Of a DNA stretch of 64,000 nucleotides, positions 1-10,671 are shown one piece after another; position 1 is the stretch's first letter, and each line of letters begins with the position of its first letter. The position numbers and the translations under genes are program-made. Under the pieces are notes generated by a model, which was not told the origin of the DNA, searched no databases, and saw nothing but the letters and a program-made list of their open reading frames with translations. This DNA comes from Lepas anatifera (lineage: Eukaryota > Arthropoda > Thecostraca > Lepadidae): assembly GCA_034440635.1 (NCBI GenBank), contig JAOTON010002073.1, positions 1,649,001-1,713,000 of the forward strand. The letters run 5' to 3'.

Positions 1-1850
1 CGAACTTATTCAGTTCAGACAGAACGCTCTCTCATTGGATAATAGGGATGACTACAAACGGCTCAATCGTGAGTGCCGTGCAGCGATACGCGCGGACAAC
101 AGAAACTTCTACAACCGAGAGATAAGCGGAAAGGCCCGAGCCGGTTATGGCAGATCTTGCAGCCTGTTTTGGGTAGCCGGAAAGCTAAACCACAGCCGTT
201 AAATATAACACCAGACGCACTGAATGATTACTACATCTCGGTAGGCCCAATCACATCAGCATCAGTACCGGCGGCTACCACTTCAGTCCGGTCCGACTCC
301 CGCGCGTCACCACCAGCGGTTTTAAAGTCACACCAGTCGACATACAAACCCTCAGTGCGACCGTTCGAGCATGAAGTCATCTGGTTCAACCGGTATGGAC
401 GGACTAAGCGTAGCAATGTTAAGAAATTTTTCACATCAATCGGCCACTTGCTTTTGGAGATAGTCAACGCCAGTTTGATTACCGGTCTGGTACCAGCATC
501 GTGGAAGCACGCACTAGTCACCCCGATACCGAAAGGGAAAGTGTCGACGAATCCCGCCGATACCAGACCCATCTCCTTGTTGCCGGCTATCTCCAAGGTA
601 ACAGAACGCATTGTCCAAAAACAACTCACAAATTATCTCGAAACAAATTACATAATCTCCGACACACAGCATGGTTACCGAAACACCATTCAACCGAAAC
701 CGCGTTGAGCGTAGTTACTGATAGGGTACTTAAAGCTATGGATGACGGCGAAATTGCAATTTTGGTGCTTTTGGATTTGTCCAAATGCTTCGATGTGGTT
801 CCACATGCGACATTACTAGAGAAAATGACCCTTTACGGCATAGACAATCACTGGTTTGAAAATTACCTTGCTGAACACACACAGCAGGTGCAGATGCGGA
901 CTCAAGGCGGGTTTATCACCTCAAGGACAAAAACAACAGCATGGGTATTTTCCAGGGGGAAGTTTATCTTGTGTGCTCTACATGCTCTTTTCTAACGATT
1001 TAGGCCTCTACGTAGAACAAGACATCACTATTGTACAGTATGCAGATGACACACAGATACTTATCACGGGAAAAAGCAGAACCTTCTTCATTCCATTATT
1101 CTTCGCATGGAACGCACCCTCTCGGCACTTTTCAACTGGTTTTGTTTCAATGGAATGAAGCTGAACGCAACAAAAACACAGATGCTTGTGCTCGGAACCC
1201 CGGCTATGCTCCGAACCCTACCTGCGGTAACACTTAACTTCTGCGGCACTACAATCACTGATTCTAGAGTTGTTAGAAACCTTGGTGTGACGATGGACAG
1301 GCACCTTAACTTTGAACCACATGTAGACGCCGTCCGCAACAAGTGCACAGGCATCTTGTTGGCACTTAGTCATGCCCGCCAGGTCCTTCCCAGACATGTA
1401 ATGGTTAGCCTAGTCAATCTCTCGCAATATCAATCGTTCGCTACTGTATATGTGTTTATGGTTCATGCAACGAGACGCAGGTTCGAAGAATTCAAAATTA
1501 TTAACTTCTGTGCACGAGTTGTCAGTGGCCGTAGAAAACGTGACCATGTATCAGACGTATTGGCAGAGCTGGATGGCTAAATGCTCGCAACTTGTTCGAT
1601 ACCATACTGCTTGTGCTGTGCAAGGTGCCTTGTCATCAGACTTCCATCATATATCGCTAACACTCTGGGAGTACCGATTCATACCTTGCATGACCATGCT
1701 ACACGCCAGGCCAGCAATCTTACATTACCGCGTATAAGGACTGGGCGGGAAGACGAAGGTTGTGTTACCGTGGTGCCAAATGCTTTAATGAAGTCATGTC
1801 TGTTTTAATGGTCATTTCTACCATCCAGACGTTCACTAAGGACTGCGATA
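1..1850 (+). pseudogene. Reverse transcriptase ORF2 remnant, frameshifted
   Basis: The original product copied element RNA into DNA at the target site. In the frame open at 73-708 a linker is followed by the first polymerase blocks, including DTRPISLLPAISK. The frame at 501-995 continues with the motif-A region VLLDLSKCFDVV. The frame at 856-1158 holds the catalytic YADDTQ motif. The frame at 1107-1580 carries NATKTQMLVLG and the region RVVRNLGVTMDRHLNFEPH. A further shift leads to FNEVMSVLMVISTIQTF near 1770-1850. At least four frame breaks therefore interrupt it. The GVPQGSVLGP-type motif before YADD is corrupted near 950-975. No endonuclease domain is visible because the 5' end is cut by the window edge. 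Confidence 0.8.
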
Positions 1851-2045
1851 TCAAGTGTAACATGGAAGGCTGCTCTGAGTTTGTATTTGTTAGACTTTTA
1901 GAGATGTTTCAGTCGGTGGGTGTTTTAGTGCATTTTACCTTTAATCCTTTTGATTGTGTTCCTGACATTTACTGTGTTCTTGACGCGGCAGGGTGAAAAC
2001 CACAGTTCAGGGACTCGGCTAAATATATCTGTATCTGTATCTGGA
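1..2045 (+). mobile_element. Decayed CR1-like non-LTR retrotransposon, 3' part
   Basis: The 5' end lies before the window. The sequence runs from the linker upstream of the reverse transcriptase, through the polymerase and its C-terminal extension, to a noncoding 3' region. It ends at about 2027-2044 in a short tandem of TATCTG units. A microsatellite-like 3' tail instead of poly(A) is typical of the CR1/L2 group. Coding pieces lie in different frames, so this is a dead copy. It is separated by about 8.5 kb from the first SCYL2 exon and probably lies in an upstream intron of that gene. The clade assignment is by resemblance only; Jockey-superfamily relatives are possible. Confidence 0.8.
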
Positions 2046-2287
2046 CTAAAATCTCGAAAAGTGTTGCCGAGGCAATATTTAACAATTTGAGTAGCACATA
2101 CTTTCCTCTGACATAAGGGGTCGATATCCTCAGGTTTTTGTTTCAACACCGATCTATGTTTCCTTTCATCATTTGCAATATTTGATGTGCGCTACAACCA
2201 GTAACAAACCAACTTTTGCAGTGCTGGCGCCTTTGTGGGATAACTGGAACAGTTCTCCCATGCCAGAGCCGAGGCTGGCGCCGAGAA

Positions 2288-2442
2288 AGTGGCGGATCTA
2301 AAGGGCGATAGGCGCTCAAGCCCCCCCCCATAAAATGTCTGAGCCCCTATACTACACGGGTGAGGGGCAGGCCGAGGTACTCGCGGGTGAGGCTCGAACT
2401 CCTATCCCCTCCCAATGCATTCCTGGATACGCCCTTGCACTG
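2288..2442. mobile_element. Possible hAT-like short inverted-repeat element
   Basis: The left end contains AGTGGCGGATCTAAAG. The right end contains CCTGGATACGCCCTTGCACTG. Their relation resembles the CAGGGGCGGATCCAGG-type ends of hAT-like MITEs. The interior of about 120 bp is noncoding and C-rich. No clear 8-bp target duplication was seen, so this is a weak call. Confidence 0.3.
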
Positions 2443-3114
2443 AGACCTGTTATTTCAGAAAAGGTAAAACCTCTAGTTACGACTTCACTCATTAGAAGCA
2501 GGGCTAGAGAGAGCCACCAAAACGGTTGATTCATTTCATATATTGTTCTACTGTAATCCTCTTGTGATAAAATTTGCCAATTTTCCTAGAGCCTAATCTA
2601 CTCCCCGCCTCCTCAGTGTTCTGCGGAAACCTGGCAGATTGTAAAATAACTTGCCATGTATCTGCACTGTGGGTATCTTGAGTCTCCATCAGGTGCGATG
2701 GCTCCTGCTCGGGTTAGACTGGCCAAATCCACATGCCTGATGCATTTCAAAAGGGAGCATGACATATGCATAGTTTTAAATCATCTGCTGTATGGTTCGA
2801 GGCCAAATCAGCGTTAGCTGATTTGGTATAGCAGCTATAGCAGTCGACTATAGTCGACTGCTGGGACTCGAAAATGAGGACAAAAACCAATGGAGGTTGA
2901 AAGGAATGTCGCACCTTGGTCGAATCCTGGAATTTAGTGCATTTAGGCGTATTTTCAGCCGAAAATAATGAAACCACTCATGATTTTTCTGAAAAATGTA
3001 CAATGGGCTCAATATTTTTATTTTTAAAATACTCCTCTAGAAAAAGAAATAAATATCAACCTGTGGATGATGTCACAATCTGGCAACAACTACCATACTT
3101 ACAACGCTTCAAGG

Positions 3115-3357
3115 GCTTCGATTGACTGATGCTCATCGTGACGTCAGCATATGTCGTCACACCAGCAGCTCACAACAATGGCCGCCCGGCGACGGGCTGT
3201 TGAGGGGGTTGGTGACAGGTAGGTTTCAGCTTTTTTCTACGGAAATATCGAGTTCCAAGACAAATGACATATGGTGTACCGGGTTTTCCGACTTGCTTTA
3301 CAACGTGGCTATCCCAGTTAAAATCACGTTATGAAGGTGCCACATTCCCTTTAAGCC
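3115..3357 (-). repeat. Interspersed repeat family C, copy 1
   Basis: Read on the minus strand it starts with AAAGGGAATGTGGCACC, continues through a GATATTTCCG block and a CCAACCCCC block, and reaches TGACGTCACG. The same blocks occur in the same order at 40390-40680 and 60195-60475. The copies are diverged. No terminal inverted repeats were identified, so the element type is unknown. Confidence 0.55.
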
Positions 3358-3919
3358 GTCCGGCTGCAAACCGAACTACAGCTGCATTATTAAGCTTATC
3401 ATACATGTAGCTTGTTAATATCCTTAATCTCCCTTCTTTTTCCGCTGCCAAAGAAGACTGCTCTATATGTTGGACAAAAGGAGCTGAGCTTAGGCGCCCA
3501 GTGTTTCTTACGCGCCGGTGAGTGTCAGCGTTTCAAGGAGGCATGGTTTGGTTCTGAACTAGCCTCAGCCTGAAGCTTTTGTTTTGCTGGCGGAAAACGT
3601 GACAAAGCGGTTTTTCATCACAGCGGCGTGTGAAAGACTGCGGTAGAGGTCTTGATGAGGACCAGATTTGTTGGATGGCAGGTTTATGCATGATCGATTC
3701 CGCTGTCGTAGGGGCTCGGAGTAGATCGGCGATGACGCTGCCAAAACCCTGGGCTCCTCACAGGCATGCCGAGTCAAACAAGAAGCAAGGACTCAACCAG
3801 AGGTGCAGAAAACATGCTAGCTGTAACAAATCTCATGTGACTAATGCCTGCTCTGTCACACGATTTTTTAACTTGCTTCTATCCCAGAGATCAGAAAAAG
3901 TGATAGAGATATATAGAAG

Positions 3920-4007
3920 TGGACGTAATATTATAGTTATGGGCCAATAGATACAGAGGTACTATATAATATTATAATTATAGCTATGGGCCAATAGATA
4001 CAGAGGT
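3920..4007. repeat. 47-bp local tandem duplication
   Basis: The string TATGGGCCAATAGATACAG with the following AGGT occurs at 3938 and again 47 bp later at 3985. The AT-rich sequence in front of it (AATATTATA...) is also shared. Two copies only; probably slippage. Confidence 0.7.
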
Positions 4008-4854
4008 GCAGGAATTATCATACCAAAGCAAAATAGCGTGGTGAAAAGCGTGCTGCCGGCCATATGACGTCAGCGAACATGACGTATATTGCTCCGGTTT
4101 TTTACAGACGTTCAATCTATTCAATGGTCATGAAGACGAGTGTGTCGGAACCGGCCGGATATTTTTTATGAAAGTGGATCTGGCTCCTAGAAAGTGAAAA
4201 CACAATTCTTCATTGGATGCGAAATTTGAGCATACCTATTTTGTTGCCAATAGGTGAACTTCGCGAACTTCATACCTATTGGATATATTTGGGAACGACG
4301 GTGCATTTCACCAACACATTGAAGCAGTGAATGATAGGCAGGAAATCCAAACAAAAGTTGAGTCGACTGTTTGTCTGGCCAGCGTAACTTTCATTTATAC
4401 ACGTATGTAGTACCTGATATCTGCGGTCGTCTTATGCTGTCGGGACTCGATCGATGCAGCTTTCGGCTGAAGAGCTTCACGGTCTGGATATATGAATGGA
4501 TATGCAATGCAGTACAATCCATCAGTAAATTGAATTGTCCGGATGACTAGTGTAGTTTTGGATGTGGATATATATTTGGGTACCGATATTTGTCCACTTG
4601 GTTGTGTTTTTTTAGATTTGGATTGGATCTGGAGGAATTATCACGATGTGCAACATGGATTAAGATTGATTCATCGGGGTTATTTAGGATATACACTGGA
4701 TCGGACCTACATTTTCTGGGCCATGACTCGTCTTAGCTTTGGTCTATAGTGCGCAGTGGAGGTCGGCCCACACACCATTAGAGGTCTGCGTCGGACCATG
4801 GGGTGATACGCAAACCACCGCGCATCGATTAGCAGAGGGCACTTCACAGGACAC

Positions 4855-4856
<2 letters not shown>

Positions 4857-4893
<37 letters not shown>
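4857..4893. repeat. (GA)n microsatellite
   Basis: About 18 GA units, followed by a G run and by GGGATA and GAGTGA short repeats to about 4935. The low-complexity open frame across it on the minus strand is not a gene. Confidence 0.9.
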
Positions 4894-6733
<1,840 letters not shown>

Positions 6734-7119
6734 GTATAATGCAATATATAGAATTGACAGACAAAATTGAAAATATGCGTCTTGCCCCACCATGTAACGA
6801 ACCTGTATCTGCCCTTGATAATATCCTGGCATTATATAGCTTACTTCCATGCCAGAGATACCACACAATACGTTACTTATATATATACAAGATAAATTTG
6901 GTAAAGTGTACATGTCCCTCTAATTGTGCACTCATTATCTATCAGTGTTTTAAGGTTTTGAGAAAATCAGGGAACAGGGCCAGGAATTATCGGGAAGCTT
7001 GATGTGTGTGTTTTTTAATTATATATATTACATCCCTCCTTCCAATTTTTTGAAGTTCTTCCTTCAAAATTGAGTGTACCCTGATGAGTTAATTTGAGTT
7101 GGGTCCGGGATACACTTTA

Positions 7120-7391
7120 GCGCCCATCACACGCCGTGTTACAACCTGGGGCAGCGCCCACCACACGCCGTGTTACAACCTAGGGCAGCGCCCACCACAC
7201 GCCGTGTTACAACCTATGGCAGCGCCCATCACACGCCGTGTTGCGACCTGTGGCAGCGCCCATCACATGCCGTATCCCAAACTGTGACAGTGCCCATCAC
7301 ACGCCGTGTTGCAACCTGTGTCAGCGCCCCACACGCCGTGTTGCGACCTGTGGCGGCGCCCATCACATGCCGTGCTGCGACCTGTGGCAGC
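7120..7391. repeat. 34-bp satellite array, left part
   Basis: About eight units start at 7120, 7154, 7188, 7222, 7256, about 7290, 7324 and about 7356, a 34-bp period. Each has the core CGCCCATCACACGCCGTG followed by an ACAACCTGTGGCAG-type half. Units differ at a few positions and one is two bases short. The array stops at 7391, where the retroelement begins, and resumes at 9986. Confidence 0.9.
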
Positions 7392-9957
7392 ACGGTGGTC
7401 CGAGCGGGCTCGCCCGTGCCCCTGTGACGAAGCCCGCCGGCCCTTCTCCAGGGACGAGATGCTGGACCAGCTGAGGATCATGAAGACGAGGAAAGCGCCG
7501 GGACCGGATGACGTTTGCACGGAGCACCTTCGGCACCTGGGACCAACCGCCCAGGAAGCCCTCCTGCACCTAGTGAACCGCTCCTGGTCCACCTCAGTGG
7601 TCCCCTCTGCCTGGAGGAGGGCCGTTATCATTACTATCTTGAAGGCTGGGAAGGACCCGCAAGATGTGACCAGCTACCGACCCATCTCGCTCACCAGCCA
7701 CATCGCCAAGCTGGCAGAGCGGATGGTCGGTGCCAGGCTGAGCCATCTTCTGGAGAGGGACCGGACCTTCCCCGAGGAGCAGGTCGGTTTCAGGAGAGGC
7801 CGCTCCGCCGAGGAAAACCTGGGACGCCTTGTTCAAGAAGTCCAGGACGGGTTCAACCTCCCGAGGCCCCGAGGCCGCCCGTCCGACGGCACCACAGCCG
7901 CCAGGTTTGTTCTTGTCGCCTACGACTTCTCCTGTGCCTACGATAAGATTGATCATCGGATGCTTCTGCTGAAGATGCTGCGTCACCTCCCCAAGTGTAT
8001 GGCCTCCTGGATTTTTCCATTCCTTCGAGACCGCCGTGCATGTGCCGAGGTGAACAGGGTGCGAAGTTCCGGCCGCATATTCCGCGCCGGATTACCGCAG
8101 GGGAGTGTTCTCGCCCCAACCCTATACACCCTGTGGTCTGCGGACCTGGTGGAGGCCCTGCGGCGCGTTCCTGGCACCTCGGTCTTCATGTACGCCGACG
8201 ATACGGCGACATTGAGCTCCGGGTGCACCGTTGCACTCGCCAGAGAGCGCGCCCAGCAGGTTGCCAACACCATGGCCAAGTGGTCGCGTGACTGGAAGAT
8301 GGTTATCGCTGGCAGCAAGACCCAAGCCCTCGTGCTGTCGCGCCGCTTCCAGGACGCCCAGAACTTCGCCATTAGGGTGGACGGCACGGAGGTCCGCAGA
8401 GAACGGCATCTGAAGCTACTTGGTGTTACCTTTGACCGTCAGCTGCACTTCGGGGAGCACTGCACACGCCTCCGTAAGAAGCTGAAGCCCCGTGTCGCGC
8501 AGCTCCGCACGCTGACGGGCCGCTCCTGGGGTCTAAGGGAGACCCAGCTCCGCACCGTGGCTAGCGGATATGTCCGCGGCGCCCTGGAGTACGCGGCCGC
8601 AGCGTGGCTGCCCGCGACGTCCGAGAGCCACGTGGAGCTGCTGGAACGTGAGCTCAGGGCGGCGACTCGCGCGATTGCGGGATGCCCTGCCGGCACCCCA
8701 CGAGACCCGCTGATGGCCGAGGCGGGAATCGTGCCCGTCAGGGTGCGACGGCAGGTTCTGGCCGCGAGGCTAACCTGCACGGCGGCGGCTCTTCGGGAGG
8801 ACGACCCCCTCCGAAAGACCGCCGAGCGCACGGCACCCCAGCGCCTTCTTACCACCACCGGCTGGCGCGCTGTCGGGGCGCGGGCCTTGGCGCTGGAGGG
8901 TTCTGTCGGTGCCCCTGTGGAGGAGCGGCTACACGTCACCATCCCCTCGTGGGTGGACAGGAGCGGAGTATCCATCCGCTTGGAAGTCCCGGGAGCCAGT
9001 CGCGAGGCCACGACCACCCGGCGGCGAACGGCGACCGAGGAACTCCTGGCCACCCTCCCAAATCAGGCCATCTGGATCTGGAGCGACGGCTCTGCGGAGC
9101 GAGGTACCCACGACGGAGTGGGCGGCGCCGTCATCACACGACCCTCGGGCCGGACGCAGGAGGTCGCCGTCCCTGCCGGCGCCTTCTGTAGCAGCACGCG
9201 CGCTGAGCTCACAGCGATGCGGGCTGCCCTGGAGACTGCGCTGGATCCCATGGGAAACGACACCGTACCCATCGTCCTATGTACGGACTCCCAGGCCGCG
9301 CTGGTGACCCTGGCGGGTGGAGCCGGCGCGCAGCGGTCTCCGATGGGTGCCTCCGTCTGGCGCCTCCTGCTATGTGCCACCGCAGGGGGACGTCAAGTCT
9401 TCCTACAGTGGGTCCCTGCACACTGTGGACTACCTGGAAACGAAGCTGCGGACGTGCTGGTCAAGGGGGCCTCCAGCCTCCCACGGGGGGATACCCCTGT
9501 GGACGTCAGCAACCTATCCCGAGCTGTCGCCCGCGCCGCCTCTAAGGCATGGCGTTGCCGCTGGCACGACAGCCTTTTCAGGCGAATTATGGGAGACCGG
9601 ATGCCGGCTCCGGTCCCCACCGACGTGCGGGAGGACGCCGTCAATGTCCACCAACTGCGGACAGGTCACTGGAGCCGCTCAGGACAGTACCTGCACCGCA
9701 TCGGCCGTCTCCCGTCGCCCGCCTGCCAGCAGTGTCCCAACGGCGAGTGCCCCGTTGCACGATGCATCGTGTGCCGAGAGGGGCCGGACACCCCGGAGCA
9801 TGTCCTGCTTCGGTGCCCCAGTCTGGCGGAAGCGAGGCTTCGCTTATTCGGCACCATATACCCCGACCCGATGCAGCTTCGGGACGGCGGGGCCGTGGTG
9901 GCCTTGGCCCGCGGCTACCGGACTCACCAAGAGCCCCTGGGCTACGGCCGGCCGTAG
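7306..9957 (+). CDS. Reverse transcriptase-RNase H polyprotein, N-terminally truncated
   Basis: An open frame of 883 codons without a stop. The ATG at 7306 lies in the satellite, so about the first 29 residues are satellite readthrough; element-derived coding starts near residue 30. The reverse transcriptase begins with KAPGPDD (residues 63-69), has motif A AYDFSCAYD (about 205-213), GLPQGSVLAPTLY after that, and the catalytic YADD (296-299). RNase H follows: candidate catalytic residues D594 (in WIWSDGSA), E634 (in RAELTAM), D661 (in CTDSQA) and D716, with H706 in WVPAHCGLPGNEAAD. A Cys/His-rich segment at about 807-837 ends in EHVLLRCPS, like the zinc-binding tail of R1/I-type ORF2 proteins. 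The lost N-terminal part would have held the endonuclease, so this copy should not move by itself. The intact frame suggests a recent insertion. Confidence 0.85.
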   Translation: MLQPVSAPHTPCCDLWRRPSHAVLRPVAARWSERARPCPCDEARRPFSRDEMLDQLRIMKTRKAPGPDDVCTEHLRHLGPTAQEALLHLVNRSWSTSVVPSAWRRAVIITILKAGKDPQDVTSYRPISLTSHIAKLAERMVGARLSHLLERDRTFPEEQVGFRRGRSAEENLGRLVQEVQDGFNLPRPRGRPSDGTTAARFVLVAYDFSCAYDKIDHRMLLLKMLRHLPKCMASWIFPFLRDRRACAEVNRVRSSGRIFRAGLPQGSVLAPTLYTLWSADLVEALRRVPGTSVFMYADDTATLSSGCTVALARERAQQVANTMAKWSRDWKMVIAGSKTQALVLSRRFQDAQNFAIRVDGTEVRRERHLKLLGVTFDRQLHFGEHCTRLRKKLKPRVAQLRTLTGRSWGLRETQLRTVASGYVRGALEYAAAAWLPATSESHVELLERELRAATRAIAGCPAGTPRDPLMAEAGIVPVRVRRQVLAARLTCTAAALREDDPLRKTAERTAPQRLLTTTGWRAVGARALALEGSVGAPVEERLHVTIPSWVDRSGVSIRLEVPGASREATTTRRRTATEELLATLPNQAIWIWSDGSAERGTHDGVGGAVITRPSGRTQEVAVPAGAFCSSTRAELTAMRAALETALDPMGNDTVPIVLCTDSQAALVTLAGGAGAQRSPMGASVWRLLLCATAGGRQVFLQWVPAHCGLPGNEAADVLVKGASSLPRGDTPVDVSNLSRAVARAASKAWRCRWHDSLFRRIMGDRMPAPVPTDVREDAVNVHQLRTGHWSRSGQYLHRIGRLPSPACQQCPNGECPVARCIVCREGPDTPEHVLLRCPSLAEARLRLFGTIYPDPMQLRDGGAVVALARGYRTHQEPLGYGRP

Positions 9958-9985
9958 GCCGGGCCCGGGGAGGACAACAACAACA
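7392..9985 (+). mobile_element. 5'-truncated non-LTR retrotransposon with RT and RNase H, inside the satellite
   Basis: The element interrupts the 34-bp array. The left array ends with ACCTGTGGCAGC (7380-7391) and the right array starts with the same 12 bases (9986-9997), the expected trace of a target-site duplication. The 3' end is a short (AAC)n tail directly after about 15 bases of GC-rich sequence. The 3' untranslated region is therefore only about 28 bases. The 5' end lacks any AP-endonuclease domain. GC content is visibly higher than in the surrounding intron. RNase H plus a C-terminal zinc-binding segment points to the I/R1/LOA/Jockey assemblage rather than to R2 or RTE. Confidence 0.85.
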
Positions 9986-10227
9986 ACCTGTGGCAGCGCC
10001 CATCACATGCCGTGCTGCGACCTGTGGCAGCGCCCATCACACGCTGTGCTGCGACCTGTGGCAGCGCCCATCACATGCCGTATCCCAAACTTCGCCCATC
10101 ACACGCCGTGCTACAACCTGTGGCAGCGCCCACCACACGCCGTGTTACAACCTGTGGCAGCGCCCATCACATGCCGTGTTGCAATCTGTGACAGTGCCCA
10201 TCACACACCGTGGTGCGACCTGTGGCA
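9986..10227. repeat. 34-bp satellite array, right part
   Basis: About seven more units of the same repeat as at 7120-7391 follow the retroelement tail, some shortened, for example near 10080-10095. The final unit fades at about 10227 into single-copy sequence. Confidence 0.9.
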
Positions 10228-10556
10228 CAGCAGTGATCTCAGCTGGTTGTTGCACAGTTAACATTTTGTGTGTTGGTTGCTACCATGGCGGCGCCGACTA
10301 ACACCACAGGCGCGCGAGGCACGATCTCTTGTCACAGTTCGTGTCACAAATGTCAGTGCATCAGTTTCAGTCTTAACTTTAAATGACAGGAAAACATAAT
10401 ACTGCTCACTTTTGTAATTACACTTTACACTATGCTTTGTATAACATTACAAAGTTTGTGGTCATTATAGAACTGTTGGTTTTCAGACATCTTCAGAGCT
10501 ATTGCAAGCCCACTGAAGTTGCGGCCGTCTCGTCTGACGCTGTAGTCTTGTTCCAG
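10228..10556. other. Short stretch before the first recognised SCYL2 exon
   Basis: No repeat was recognised. A small ATG-started frame at 10285 (in ACCATGGCGG, a good Kozak context) runs about 33 codons in a CpG-rich segment; I have no support that it is translated. The last bases, TTGTTCCAG, form the acceptor of the next exon. Confidence 0.4.
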
Positions 10557-10671
10557 CGATCCGGCCGTGCACGCTCTCCAGTTCCTGGACGTGATCAACA
10601 TGAAAGACCCCAGCCAAAAGACCAACTTCTTCCGCACCACTCTGCCTGAAGTGCTGCCCTACATACCCAGG
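10557..10671 (+). CDS. SCYL2: SCYL2 exon 1 of window (HEAT region start)
   Basis: 115 nt: one base completes a split codon, then 38 codons. Acceptor TTGTTCCAG, donor AGG|GTAAGT, ending in phase 0. The peptide begins [20 protein letters not shown] and ends [11 protein letters not shown]. This matches the segment of SCYL2 just after the kinase-like domain, where the vertebrate protein has a VTLQYFDTLFQRD-type helix followed by LPKVLPKLPKR. An upstream exon ending in phase 2 must exist; I could not find it between 1 and 10556. Confidence 0.82.

Larger units (their letters stand above)
2046..4856. other. Noncoding stretch with repeat remnants
   Basis: No exon or conserved protein is recognisable. 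The stretch contains the hAT-like short element near 2288-2442, a short palindrome at 2840-2865 built on the GTCGACTATAGTCGAC core, a minus-strand copy of repeat family C near 3115-3357 and a 47-bp duplication near 3920-4007. Open frames here are short and read as chance. Confidence 0.5.

Noticed and set aside
8439..9053. Long minus-strand and alternative-frame ORFs over the retroelement
   Set aside because: They are shadows of the GC-rich RT-RNase H frame.
7120..10227. CRISPR-like array of 34-bp repeats
   Set aside because: The units are contiguous, with no unique spacers, and the context is eukaryotic; this is a satellite array.
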